From the NCBI RefSeq assembly GCF_017315705.1, contig NZ_JAFLRF010000032.1:1-62063 (forward strand): DNA of 62,063 nucleotides, read 5' to 3'. Source of the DNA: Trinickia mobilis. GTDB taxonomy: Bacteria; Pseudomonadota; Gammaproteobacteria; Burkholderiales; Burkholderiaceae. Of the stretch, positions 34,328 to 42,532 are shown one piece after another; position 1 is the stretch's first letter; every line of letters starts with the position of its first letter. Both the position numbers and the translations under genes were made by a program. The notes under the pieces were generated by a model. It was given only the letters and a program-made list of their open reading frames with translations. It was not told where the DNA came from and did no database searches.

Positions 34328-34343
34328 TATCTACTCATAGATA
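34328..34343. promoter_or_regulatory. Predicted TetR operator upstream of tetR
   Basis: TATCTA-CTCA-TAGATA, 12 nt before the tetR start, has the same half-sites as the ohr-proximal copies. Confidence 0.7.
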
Positions 34344-34512
34344 GATTGTCAAGGGGTTGGGTTGCCGTGGGGCGGGACGGTAACAAGACATCGCAATGTG
34401 TGAAAAAAGCGCTGAAGTCTCACGCCGCGTAAGTTGCCGGCAATTCGAAGGAAATATCGGGAAGCCAAGCCGAAGGCTCGCTACTTGGCGACCGTTTCAT
34501 TGCCGCGTCCAT

Positions 34513-36018
34513 TTAAGGCCCCACGCTGAACGCATAAACCCTGCCGTCCCCCGCCACATAGAGCCTTCGCTCCGCCGCCATCGCAGTCACGAAATGCCGC
34601 AGCCCCGGCATGCGCCCGTCCGCGCCGCCGCCCGTGAACACGGGTTGGCCGTTGTCCGCGCGAAATCCATGCAGGCGGTCGTCGCCCTCGGCGCCCGCGA
34701 TCCACGCGATGCGGTCGGCGCTGCCGTCGCTGGTCGTCGTGATCGGACTGCCCGCGCCGTCCACCGCCGCGCACCACGCGGTGCTGATCCCGCCGCGAGC
34801 CGCCGCGCCGACTTTGAGCGCGATCAAGCCGTCAATTCTCGCGCCGCCAGGGCAGGCGGCGCCGTCGCCCTGGTACACGACGAAAACGCCATCCTGCGCC
34901 GCGAACGATGCCGGCCCGGTGCGGATCGGCCTGCGCGCGACCTGCTGGACATCGAGCGCGCCGCCAATGCCGCCCAGGTTCTCGCGGTCGAGCAGATACG
35001 CCTTGCCGTCCTTGCCCAGCGCGACGATCAGCCGCCGGCCGTGCAACTCGACCGGCATCGGGTTCGCGCCGCCGAGGTCGAGATCGCGCTCGTCGAGTTC
35101 GAGCCAGTCGCGCGGCGCGAACGCGTCGCGCGTGCTCGCGGGGCGATGCAAATCGGGCGCGAGGCGGATGACCGCTTCGCCGTCGCCCCAAGTCGAGGTG
35201 CCCTCGGTGTTGCCGGTCGAGACGAAGAGCGAGCCGTCCGACGCGGCGATGCCGCCCGGCGCCCAGATGCCGCCTTTGCTCGCCCGCGTTTGCCAGGCGC
35301 CGGACACGCCTGGCTTGTCGAGCCGCAGGCCCACGACCCAGCCGTGGTAATCGCCGCAGTCGCCCCAATGGCCGCCGTAGGGCACGAAGAGCCGGCCCTC
35401 GGCGAGCATCAGCGCGCCGCGCTGGTTCTGCACGTCCGCCGTAAACGACATGCCGCGCGCTTGCAGGCCCGCTGCCACGTCGACCGGCCAGCCCGGCAGC
35501 ACCGATCCGTCCCGTAACGACAATCCGTACACGAGGTGCGCCAACCCGTTTTGGCGAACCACCAGGGCGTCGAGATACAGCGCGCCAGTTGCCGGATCGA
35601 TCACCGGCGTCCCCGTAATGCCGAGCGGATCGATGTTTCCGCACGGCAGCGCGGAGCGCGGCGCCGGCGTGCCGAGGACGGTCCGCCAGACGGCGCGGCC
35701 GGTCACGGCATCGAGCGCATCGACGACGTTTGCCTCCGTCGCGACGATCAAAAGCCCGTTCGCGGAGCCGGGCGGCCGCCAATAGAGGGGTTGCGCGTAG
35801 ACATGGCCGTCGACCCTGCCGTCGAAGCCCGCATCGCGATGCAGGCGCGACGCGCTCTGCCACGTCAGGCCGGGCACGACGTATTGGCCGCTTCGATCGT
35901 CAGCGCGGTGATAGCCGGGAACGGCATCGGCGCCCTGTGCGCCTGCCGTGCCGCACAGCGCGCACGTCAGCCATCCGCAAAGCGCAAGAAGACGCGTAAT
36001 CGGTCTGCCGATGGACAT
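34513..36018 (-). CDS. Secreted PQQ-like beta-propeller repeat protein
   Basis: The 501-aa exported protein has a signal peptide (LLALCGWLTCALCGTAGAQG), then repeated blades with GTPVIDPATGALYLDALV, LVVALGKDGKAYLLDRENLGG-type and GDGRVYAFSVGP stretches. Blades ending in AYLLD or YAFS are typical of PQQ/quinoprotein-like propellers. No catalytic PQQ-dehydrogenase residues can be assigned, so it may be a binding or scaffold protein. ATG 36018 is preferred because GGAG lies 6 nt upstream, whereas it abuts the ATG at 36024. Confidence 0.8.
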   Translation of the reverse strand: MSIGRPITRLLALCGWLTCALCGTAGAQGADAVPGYHRADDRSGQYVVPGLTWQSASRLHRDAGFDGRVDGHVYAQPLYWRPPGSANGLLIVATEANVVDALDAVTGRAVWRTVLGTPAPRSALPCGNIDPLGITGTPVIDPATGALYLDALVVRQNGLAHLVYGLSLRDGSVLPGWPVDVAAGLQARGMSFTADVQNQRGALMLAEGRLFVPYGGHWGDCGDYHGWVVGLRLDKPGVSGAWQTRASKGGIWAPGGIAASDGSLFVSTGNTEGTSTWGDGEAVIRLAPDLHRPASTRDAFAPRDWLELDERDLDLGGANPMPVELHGRRLIVALGKDGKAYLLDRENLGGIGGALDVQQVARRPIRTGPASFAAQDGVFVVYQGDGAACPGGARIDGLIALKVGAAARGGISTAWCAAVDGAGSPITTTSDGSADRIAWIAGAEGDDRLHGFRADNGQPVFTGGGADGRMPGLRHFVTAMAAERRLYVAGDGRVYAFSVGP

Positions 36019-36090
36019 GGGCATCTCCGTTCAGAAAGCTAATTTGCCCCCCTTTATTTTTTCGCCGCCGACAGACGCCCGGCGACCCTG

Positions 36091-36113
36091 AAAGCCCCGT
36101 CCGGCGGGGCTTT
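36091..36113. terminator. Stable hairpin, AAAGCCCCG/CGGGGCTTT
   Basis: This perfect 9-bp stem with loop TCCGG lies between divergent genes. It looks like a terminator but has no obvious upstream gene on either strand, so a short untranslated RNA may end here. Confidence 0.4.
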
Positions 36114-36269
36114 CCGGATTATTCGAATCCACCTAATAGTCATTTCAAGCTATTAATACAATAAATCCATAGTACGTGTATACACTGGCTCCCATCGACG
36201 TTGCGCATCCACCCTCGCGACCGCAGCGTCATCCCGAAACTGAAGTCGTAACGATCATTGGAGTCCGTC

Positions 36270-36542
36270 ATGAAGACCAAGCTGCTCGCCGCCCTGCTCG
36301 TCGCCGTGTCCGCCTCGATCGCCGCCCCCGCGTTCGCGAGCGGCTATGGCCCGGCACCGTTCTACAAGCCGCAAGACGGCGCACCGGCTGCCCAACGCGG
36401 CCAGAGCGTGCAAACCCTCGCTGTCGAACAACGCGACAACGCGGCGAACGTCGCCTTCGGCGGCGTGAGGGATTCGTCGTCGCAATCGGGCGCCCATGCG
36501 CAGGTCGACGGCCCGGGTTCGATCTACTTCGGCCGCCATTAA
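36270..36542 (+). CDS. Small secreted protein, unknown function
   Basis: The 90-aa protein has a clear signal peptide (LLAALLVAVSASIAAPAFA, cleavage near residue 23). The polar mature part contains SGYGPAPFYKPQDG and ends GSIYFGRH. It resembles the small exported proteins of the DUF4148 type that are abundant in Burkholderia, but I cannot place it firmly. GGAG lies 8 nt before the ATG, and a strong terminator follows. No operon partner. Confidence 0.7.
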   Translation: MKTKLLAALLVAVSASIAAPAFASGYGPAPFYKPQDGAPAAQRGQSVQTLAVEQRDNAANVAFGGVRDSSSQSGAHAQVDGPGSIYFGRH

Positions 36543-36591
36543 TTGCCGCAACCAGCGCGGCTGAGCCGCGCTTGGCAACACCGTGAAGTAC

Positions 36592-36627
36592 CGCCGGGCG
36601 TTCGCGACGAACGCCCGGCGTCGTTTT
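36592..36627 (+). terminator. Rho-independent terminator
   Basis: CGCCGGGCGTTCG and CGAACGCCCGGCG form a perfect 13-bp stem with a CGA loop, followed by TCGTTTT. It ends the small secreted-protein gene and may serve the convergent cupin gene too. Confidence 0.85.
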
Positions 36628-36639
36628 ATCGATGCGCTC

Positions 36640-37134
36640 CTACGACGATTTGCGCGCCGGCCTGCCGTCGTGCGGCCCCATCGGACGCGCCGGCCAATCG
36701 ACCCAGCGATCCTCGCGCGTCGCCTCATACGCTTCGTTCATCGGATAGCGGATGCGGTTTTCGTCCTTCGGCCTTTCGCCGATCACGAGCAGCCGGACCT
36801 CTTGATCCGTGTTGTTGAGAAACGTGTGGCAGATACCGGTGCCCGCCGGAAATGCAACCGAATCGCCGGGCGCGAGGCGATGCAGATGACCGTCGATCCA
36901 CACGTCCGGCGCACCTTCGATCACGAACGCGAACTCTTCTTCCGCGCTTTCCGCATGCGGGTACGACGTCCGGCGCCCCGGCAAGAGCCGCACGTGGTGA
37001 ATGCCGATGCGCGTCAGCCCGAGCTTGCTGGCGAGCGGCGCGCCGATGCCCTGCAGCTCGGTATCGCCCGGATAGTGCTTGTTGTCTTCGCCCTCGAGCG
37101 CTGTCCAGTGCCGGATGAAATCGGGTCGTTCCAT
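36640..37134 (-). CDS. Cupin-domain protein
   Basis: The 164-aa protein has a single cupin barrel. Motif 1 is around YPHAESAEEEFAFVIEG (near residue 58), with the His and Glu metal ligands. Motif 2 is PAGTGICHTFLNN (near residue 95), with its His. A charged tail (DRWVDWPARPMGPHDG) follows. The family covers sugar isomerases, dioxygenases and storage proteins, so a specific reaction cannot be named. It precedes the thioredoxin-like gene's downstream side by 84 nt on the same strand. Confidence 0.82.
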   Translation of the reverse strand: MERPDFIRHWTALEGEDNKHYPGDTELQGIGAPLASKLGLTRIGIHHVRLLPGRRTSYPHAESAEEEFAFVIEGAPDVWIDGHLHRLAPGDSVAFPAGTGICHTFLNNTDQEVRLLVIGERPKDENRIRYPMNEAYEATREDRWVDWPARPMGPHDGRPARKSS

Positions 37135-37218
37135 TCGTCCTCCTGCGATGTGGGGTTGCCGGAAAGAAATCGGACTCGGCCGTGCGTGCGTTGACGGCGC
37201 GCGAAGTTATGCGGGCGG

Positions 37219-37542
37219 TTATCCGAGCGCCGCGATGCCGTCGTCGATCGCGGCGATGTCCGAAGGACGCACCACGCGCGCCACTTCCGCGCCGTCGCGC
37301 AGGAAGATCAGCGTGGGCCAGAGCTTGACCTTGAACGAGCGTCCCAGGGGCCGGCCCGGGCCGTCTTCGATCTTCAGATGACGCGCGTGCGCGAACTTGG
37401 CGAGCGCCTGCCTGATCGCAGGCTGCGCGCCTTGGCAATAGCCGCACCAATCGGTGCCGAATTCGAGAACTGTCGCGCCGGCGAGCGCGTCGACTTCTGC
37501 GCGTGTCGGCGCAGTCTTTGAATAGGCGGTATCGTTTTGCAT
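37219..37542 (-). CDS. Thioredoxin-family protein
   Basis: The 107-aa protein has the thioredoxin fold with active site DWCGYCQGAQP (CGYC) near residue 33 and the cis-Pro loop LWPTLIFLRDG near residue 75. CGYC differs from the CGPC of thioredoxin 1, suggesting a different redox potential. There is no signal peptide, so it is cytoplasmic. The start is an ATG at 37542. Confidence 0.88.
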   Translation of the reverse strand: MQNDTAYSKTAPTRAEVDALAGATVLEFGTDWCGYCQGAQPAIRQALAKFAHARHLKIEDGPGRPLGRSFKVKLWPTLIFLRDGAEVARVVRPSDIAAIDDGIAALG

Positions 37543-38112
37543 CTTGGCTCCGAATGGCTAGCGGCCAGCGTCCGATTTGCGCGGACAGTCGTTTGCGCCG
37601 GGGATATTCGCCGTTGAAATCGCGTGCGTCGGTTGGCGCGCGAAGCGAATGGCGCTCGCAAAGTCAGCAGGTATTGTGACGCAAAGACGCCGGCGCTTCA
37701 GCGCGGCAAGACGGGGCGAAAATGTGCGGGCACTGCAGCGGTTGCGCGACTCGCTCATAACGCGTAACCTCGCCACAGGCTTTTTTCGCCGTCGCCGAAT
37801 TCAATTCTTCTCTCATGACGAACCTTGCGCGCCCTTGCTCTGCGGGTAGCCGCCGCGATCTGAACGTCGTCGGCGGCGCGCGCGCTTGCGGTCTCGCCGC
37901 TTCTCCTCCACCTGTCGCGTCCCCTCCGAGCCTCGTCGGCGCCGGCACTGCGCCGCCGCCGTGTTCGACGGCTCTCGGCTGAGCTTCTCCGGCCGCCCCG
38001 AAAGTCTCCCGCAACTCGAAGAAGTGCAACTGCGCGTGATACACAGCCGCGCTGGCACGCGCGCGTCGTTCGAGTTCGCCGGAGTCCGCGTTTTCCTGAC
38101 AGGTGACAACTC
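37543..38112. other. Intergenic region, no confident gene
   Basis: These 570 bases have open frames on both strands, but their composition is arginine- and proline-rich, as expected from GC-rich non-coding DNA. One weak candidate is a frame ending at 38116 whose stop overlaps the EamA start (ATGA) and whose last part reads SRASFEFAGVRVFLTG-like. It has only a TTG start and no family match. Confidence 0.4.
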
Positions 38113-38982
38113 ATGACTTCTTTACGAGCCGCATTTGCGGCCTATGGCGCGACCTCGCTGTTCGTCTTGCTTTGGAGCAGCGGCGCGATCTTCGCGGAAG
38201 TGGGCGTGCAGCACGCGAGCGCGTTCGCGTTTCTGGTGCTGCGTTTCGCGCTTGCGTCGTCGGTGCTGGCGCTTTTCGGCGTATGGCGGCGGCGCTGGCT
38301 TCCCGCCCCCGGCACGCGGCTGCAAGTCGCCGGCACCGGCGCATTGCTGACAGGCGGCTACTCGATCTGCTATCTGCTCTCGCTCGCGCGCGGTCTTACG
38401 CCGGGCGTGCTCGCGACGATCCTCGGCGTGCAGCCGATTCTCACGCTGCTGCTCGTCGAGCGCCGTTACTCGGCGGCGCGCATCGCCGGCCTCTGCGTCG
38501 CGCTAGGCGGCCTTGCGCTCGTCGTCTTTCGCGGCGCCGATGCCGTGCGGCTGCCGGCAGGCGGCGTGCTGTTCGCGCTGGCCGCGCTCGCGTGCATGAC
38601 GTTCGGCGCGATTTTCCAAAAGGGCTTGAAACAGGCGCCGATCGACGTCCTGCCGCTGCAAAACGCGGTGAGCCTGGTGCTGTGCATGTCGTTTGCGCCG
38701 TTCGAGCCGCTCGCATTCAAGCCGAGCGTGAGCGTGCTCGTGCCGCTGCTGTGGCTGGGCGTCGTGATCTCGGTCTTCGCGCAACTGCTGTTCTATCGCC
38801 TCGTGCGAGGCGGCAATCTGGTCAACGTGACGAGTCTCTTCTATCTCGTGCCCATCGTGACCGCGTTGATGGACTACTTGTTTCTCGGCAATCGGTTGCT
38901 GCCGTCGGGGATGGCGGGCATGAGCGCGATTCTGCTCGGACTGGCGCTTGCGCTGCGCGCCGGGCCGGAGCGCAGGCGCTGA
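38113..38982 (+). CDS. EamA/RhaT-family (DMT) transporter
   Basis: The 289-aa inner-membrane protein has about ten helices in two EamA repeats. The first opens FVLLWSSGAIFAEVG and contains YLLSLARGLTPGVLATIL. The second contains FAQLLFYRLVRGGNLVNVTSLFYLVPIV, with the conserved end-of-repeat glycine and proline. Such proteins export amino acids or metabolites. The substrate is unknown and no neighbour points to one. AGGTGA precedes the ATG. Confidence 0.9.
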   Translation: MTSLRAAFAAYGATSLFVLLWSSGAIFAEVGVQHASAFAFLVLRFALASSVLALFGVWRRRWLPAPGTRLQVAGTGALLTGGYSICYLLSLARGLTPGVLATILGVQPILTLLLVERRYSAARIAGLCVALGGLALVVFRGADAVRLPAGGVLFALAALACMTFGAIFQKGLKQAPIDVLPLQNAVSLVLCMSFAPFEPLAFKPSVSVLVPLLWLGVVISVFAQLLFYRLVRGGNLVNVTSLFYLVPIVTALMDYLFLGNRLLPSGMAGMSAILLGLALALRAGPERRR

Positions 38983-39076
38983 TCCGCGCCGCTGCGCGAT
39001 GGGCGGTTCGGGAATGTTCGCGCGGCCTCCGTTTCGCGCGGACATCCCCTTGGTAACGCGCTCGATGCTTTCGACA

Positions 39077-39307
39077 CTACCGGCCGCGGAGCGTATCGCC
39101 GAGGCAATATTTTCCGTAGACGAGGCAGTGGGAAGGCTTGCTGTTCGTCTCGCCGTTTTTGGCCATTGCGCCGGACGTGGGGCGCAGGTCATCGGCCGCG
39201 GGTGCCAGGCAAGCCTGGTTGATGGACGTCAGCGTGACAAACAGTATCAATGCCCCGAGGAAGAGCGGCACCAGTGCCGCCCAGTGATGGAAATGCAAGC
39301 GATTCAT
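39077..39307 (-). CDS. Small single-helix membrane protein, unknown
   Basis: The 76-aa product has an N-terminal hydrophobic helix (WAALVPLFLGALILFVTL, residues about 9-26). The hydrophilic tail contains three cysteines (ACLAPAADDL, SHCLVYGKYCLG). AGGAG lies 8 nt upstream of the ATG, which supports translation. The helix could be an uncleaved anchor or a signal sequence. No family is recognised and no operon partner is evident. Confidence 0.5.
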   Translation of the reverse strand: MNRLHFHHWAALVPLFLGALILFVTLTSINQACLAPAADDLRPTSGAMAKNGETNSKPSHCLVYGKYCLGDTLRGR

Positions 39308-39417
39308 GGCCGTGGCTCCTATCTATCGGTTTCGCACAAGCCCTTTTACTTATGGGTGTGAAATGAATGTTGTTTTCGAGTACTGCATGCCTGCGTCGCC
39401 CCTGTTCGGCTGAAGCG

Positions 39418-39630
39418 TCACGGTGCTTCCTGAAGCGCGCGGATCAACCCGATAAGCAGCGATACCCAGACAATCGATGTCAACATGCAAGCCCACAGGA
39501 AGAGCAGCGTCCACTCCAGACGGCTGAGCGGCTTGTCACGCAAGCTCCGGCGAACGCGCGTCAGCCGGCTGCGAGTGCGTCGCCCCGCAAGCCGGAAGGC
39601 GCGTGCCGAAAGAGATCGAATTCGGCTCAC
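39418..39630 (-). CDS. Small membrane protein downstream of the Nramp-like gene
   Basis: The 70-aa product has a very basic N-terminal half (about fifteen Arg) and one C-terminal membrane helix (WTLLFLWACMLTSIVWVSLLIGLI). The GTG start at 39630 has AGGTGGG 5 nt upstream. It follows the transporter gene on the same strand after about 100 nt and could be co-transcribed. Longer starts up to 39879 overlap the transporter and look spurious. No family is recognised. Confidence 0.45.
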   Translation of the reverse strand: MSRIRSLSARAFRLAGRRTRSRLTRVRRSLRDKPLSRLEWTLLFLWACMLTSIVWVSLLIGLIRALQEAP

Positions 39631-39734
39631 GTTGCCCACCTTTTCGGCTGGTACGCACGCCCGCGAATGGGGCGGGCGGGCGTACGTCGCACGCGCCTTA
39701 ACGGCCGGCGCCTGCAAACTGCACGATGCCGCCG

Positions 39735-41405
39735 CTATTTCATAAGCGTCATTTGCACCACCTTCACGATGACGAGCGCGACGGCAATCAGCAGATAGCC
39801 CCGCAATACGCCCATCCAGACGCGCTTGGCGAGCGTGAGATTCGGCGGCGGCAGCTCGTCGAGGGGCGGCATGCGCCACGTATCGCGCGCGTCTTTCGGC
39901 CAGGAGGCTTGCGCTGCATCGGCGCCGTCCGCCGGTTCGCGGCGCAGCTTACGCAGGCCGACCGTCACCGCATAGCCGACGACGGCCAGCAAGGTCCCGC
40001 CGCCGAGCAGCTCGAGTATCGTTTCCCCCGTCATGTCGGGGTACATCACCGAAGCTGTCAAGATAATGGACAGCATCACCAGCACCGAAATGACGGCGCC
40101 CGTGAACAGGTTCAGCTTTTTCGAGTTGACCCACGGACCGAGCACGGCACGGTCGTTGCACAGCAGGAGCAGGAACACGGTGGCGCTCGGCAGCAGCACG
40201 CCGGCGAGCGTCTGCACCGCTTCGGTCAAGAGGCCGAGCGGGCTGCCGGGAATCAGCACGATGGCGGCTGCGGCGGCGACGATGCCGAAATACACGAGAT
40301 AGAAACCCTTCGCGTCGGTCACGCTGCGATGGAGCGAATGGCGAATCTTGAATACGTCGCCGATGGCGTAAGCGGTTGCGAGCGATACCGCCGCCGCGCC
40401 GATGATGGCCGCGTCGAACAGGGCGATCGCAAAGAGCACCGCCGACGTGCGGCCCGCGTATTTCTCGAGGCCGGCGATGATGCCGCCCGCGTCCGTGAAG
40501 TTGCCGAACTCGGGCTTGGCGGCATAGAGCTGCGCGCAGAACGCAATCATGGCGACCGCGCCGATCAGCACGAAGACGATGCCGATCCACAAGTCGGCCT
40601 TCTCGTACTTCATGAAGCGCGGCGTGATGCGCTTGTCGACCACATAGCTCTGCTGGAAGAACAGCTGCCACGGCGCCACCGTCGTGCCGACGATGCCGAT
40701 GACGAGCAGCATCACATCGGAGAGCTTCGAGTGCGCGGGCCAGTTCGGGATGAAGAAATCGCGCGTCATCTGGCCAACGGGCGGATGAATCGACACGAGC
40801 ACCGGCACGAGCAGCAAGCTCAGCATGCACAGGAACACCGCAAAGCGTTCAAATCGCCTGAAGTTGCCGGTACTGACAGCTGCCATCGTGAGCGCGGCTG
40901 CGATGCACACGCCTGCAATCTTGGACACGCCGAAGAAGTCGAGCACGAAGGTGATGCCGATGAACTCGGTCACGATCGTCAGCGCGTTGAGGATGAAGAG
41001 GTCGATGACACTGAACGCGCCCCAGAACTTGCCGAAGCGCTCGAAGATGAGACGCGCGTGCCCGACACCCGACACCGCGCCGAGCCGCAGCACCATTTCC
41101 TGGTTCACGAAGAGGACCGGCACCAGCAGCAGCATCGTCCATAGCAGCGTCGTGCCGTAGTTCTGGCCGGCCTGCGTGTAGGTGCCGAAGGCGCCTGCAT
41201 CGTTGTCGCCCACCATCACGATGAGGCCTGGGCCGAGGATGGCGAGCAGCGTTCGAAGACGCGCCCACCAGTTGGTGCGCGGCGCGACGTCGTGGCGTGC
41301 GATCGTGCCGAGCGCGCCCTGGATGTCGCCCAGATGGGCGTCGTCGAGAACCGCGCTGCGTTCCAGCACGGCACCGCGTGGTGAGAGATCGGTTGGCGTG
41401 GACAT
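39735..41405 (-). CDS. Nramp-related transporter with altered metal-site motifs
   Basis: The 556-aa integral membrane protein has the Nramp/SLC11 fold length and about eleven to twelve helices. In helix 1, where Mn/Fe transporters have DPGN, it has GDNDAGAFGTYTQAG (residues 66-80). In helix 6, where they have MPH, it has TTVAPWQLFFQQ. These substitutions remove the Met and His ligands of MntH. They resemble, from memory, the Nramp-related magnesium transporters, so Mg2+ is a possible substrate (inference). ATG 41405 follows GGAAGA. A short upstream ORF and hairpin precede it. Confidence 0.85.
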   Translation of the reverse strand: MSTPTDLSPRGAVLERSAVLDDAHLGDIQGALGTIARHDVAPRTNWWARLRTLLAILGPGLIVMVGDNDAGAFGTYTQAGQNYGTTLLWTMLLLVPVLFVNQEMVLRLGAVSGVGHARLIFERFGKFWGAFSVIDLFILNALTIVTEFIGITFVLDFFGVSKIAGVCIAAALTMAAVSTGNFRRFERFAVFLCMLSLLLVPVLVSIHPPVGQMTRDFFIPNWPAHSKLSDVMLLVIGIVGTTVAPWQLFFQQSYVVDKRITPRFMKYEKADLWIGIVFVLIGAVAMIAFCAQLYAAKPEFGNFTDAGGIIAGLEKYAGRTSAVLFAIALFDAAIIGAAAVSLATAYAIGDVFKIRHSLHRSVTDAKGFYLVYFGIVAAAAAIVLIPGSPLGLLTEAVQTLAGVLLPSATVFLLLLCNDRAVLGPWVNSKKLNLFTGAVISVLVMLSIILTASVMYPDMTGETILELLGGGTLLAVVGYAVTVGLRKLRREPADGADAAQASWPKDARDTWRMPPLDELPPPNLTLAKRVWMGVLRGYLLIAVALVIVKVVQMTLMK

Positions 41406-41455
41406 TTTGTTTTCTTCCCTGATGACGGGTTGACGGAGCCAAAGTGCGCAACCTG

Positions 41456-41504
41456 CCATACGTAGGGGCGTGAGTCGTCGAACGACACCGTCGCTTACGT
41501 ATGG
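41456..41504 (-). promoter_or_regulatory. Structured leader hairpin before the Nramp-like gene
   Basis: On the minus strand CCATACGTA (41504-41496) pairs with TACGTATGG (41464-41456). An inner hairpin, GTCGT-TCG-ACGAC, lies between. The structure sits between the small upstream ORF and the transporter start, as an attenuator or RNA sensor would. Confidence 0.55.
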
Positions 41505-41521
41505 CGGAACGGGCGCAGTGC

Positions 41522-41662
41522 TTACGAAATGAGCGCTTTGAGGCTGCGCCAGAAAGCGGCGAGCCGGTGCGATTCACAGGGTTGCAACGACAGCATCGCG
41601 TCGTATTTGGCACGCGATTCTTCGACGTGCGGCAGGTTTGCTAGAAGTAGACCGAAGTTCAT
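41522..41662 (-). CDS. 46-aa upstream ORF (possible leader peptide)
   Basis: The frame begins MNFGLLLANLPHVEESRAKY and ends WRSLKALIS; its composition is amphipathic and protein-like. GGAG is 7 nt before the ATG, a good ribosome site. It lies on the same strand as the Nramp-like gene, ending 117 nt before its start, with a hairpin in between. It may be a regulatory leader peptide or a small functional protein. I do not recognise a family. Confidence 0.55.
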   Translation of the reverse strand: MNFGLLLANLPHVEESRAKYDAMLSLQPCESHRLAAFWRSLKALIS

Positions 41663-42023
41663 GGTGTTGCTCCGTGCGTCTGGCTTGACGCGTTGTGCGG
41701 AAAGCCAGCAGACACGGAGACCGGGCCCGTCATGAGCGCGGCGGCAGAGGTCTACTCGCTTTTCACGGTGAATGACAAAAGTCGTGTTGAGCGGCGTATG
41801 GGATAACTGTCACTGTCCGGCATTTCGGCTCCTTTACGGTTTGGGTACGCGTCTGCTGCACGCGTGTTTATCCACGCGCTCGCCTGCGAACGAATCGCAC
41901 GAGCGCGCACGAACGCCGCGATTCGGCGATCGCGGCGCGGTGCCATGCGGACGCGCGCAGACGCCGCGTCCAGATGGCGCTAATCAGGGTGCACGGGGAA
42001 TGTTGCTACGGCGCGCACCGCCC

Positions 42024-42080
42024 GCCTGCTGGCAGAACGGTGGCTGAAATACGGGAGCGCAGACGTTCTGCCGGTCAGGC
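42024..42080. repeat. Imperfect inverted repeat
   Basis: GCCTGCTGGCAGAACG (from 42024) and CGTTCTGCCGGTCAGGC (42064-42080) pair with few mismatches around a 24-nt loop. Role unknown. Confidence 0.45.
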
Positions 42081-42451
42081 AGCGAAACTGTTCGAAGGTC
42101 GACAACTACAACTGTCCAAGGCAGAGGCCCCTTTTGTGAAGATACTTAAATTCTAGGCGCCGGGATAATCGCGAGTCAACATGATTCGCTAAGCAGAACA
42201 AATATATTTTCAAGGCGTCCTTCAATGGCCTTCGAAGCCTTGCCGCACAAGGCTCAAGGCTTTCAGAAGCACAACGGAAAAATATGATTGAAAGACCAAT
42301 GTGGTTTTGCAAACGCAAAGCAATCGCATTTATCTCGACGCTTCGATTTAACGTTTCGCACGCGATCTCATTCCTTGGTTTTTACTTTTGTTTTATACAG
42401 GCGGCGAATATCCGAACAACTTTTAACGAGGCTCGTCACCAGGAACATCGG

Positions 42452-42472
42452 CTCCCGAAAACACTCACCTGA
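42452..42472 (+). repeat. CTCCCGAAAA-CTCACCTT motif, copy 3
   Basis: CTCCCGAAAA, CA, CTCACCTGA. It is 30 nt upstream of the LexA-type box. Confidence 0.7.
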
Positions 42473-42502
42473 CGTTTCGCACCGCCCAGTTTGCTATCAC
42501 CC

Positions 42503-42518
42503 CTGTATAAATATACAG
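42503..42518 (+). promoter_or_regulatory. LexA (SOS) box
   Basis: CTGTATAAATATACAG matches the proteobacterial LexA consensus CTGT-N8-ACAG with an all-AT centre. It ends 14 nt before the start codon of the nuclease gene, overlapping the expected promoter. Confidence 0.8.
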
Positions 42519-42532
42519 CCCCGTGACTCCCC

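Larger units (their letters stand above)
41663..42502. other. Long intergenic region, lower GC
   Basis: About 840 bases without a credible gene. An inverted repeat lies at 42024-42080 and one copy of the CTCCCGAAAA-CTCACCTT motif at 42452. The promoter of the Nramp-like transcript should lie within the first 150 bases. AT content rises between 42150 and 42500, unlike the flanking genes. Confidence 0.5.

Noticed and set aside
39726-41144. 472-codon plus-strand frame opposite the Nramp-like gene
   Set aside because: It is His-, Glu- and Arg-rich antisense sequence; the membrane protein on the other strand is clear.
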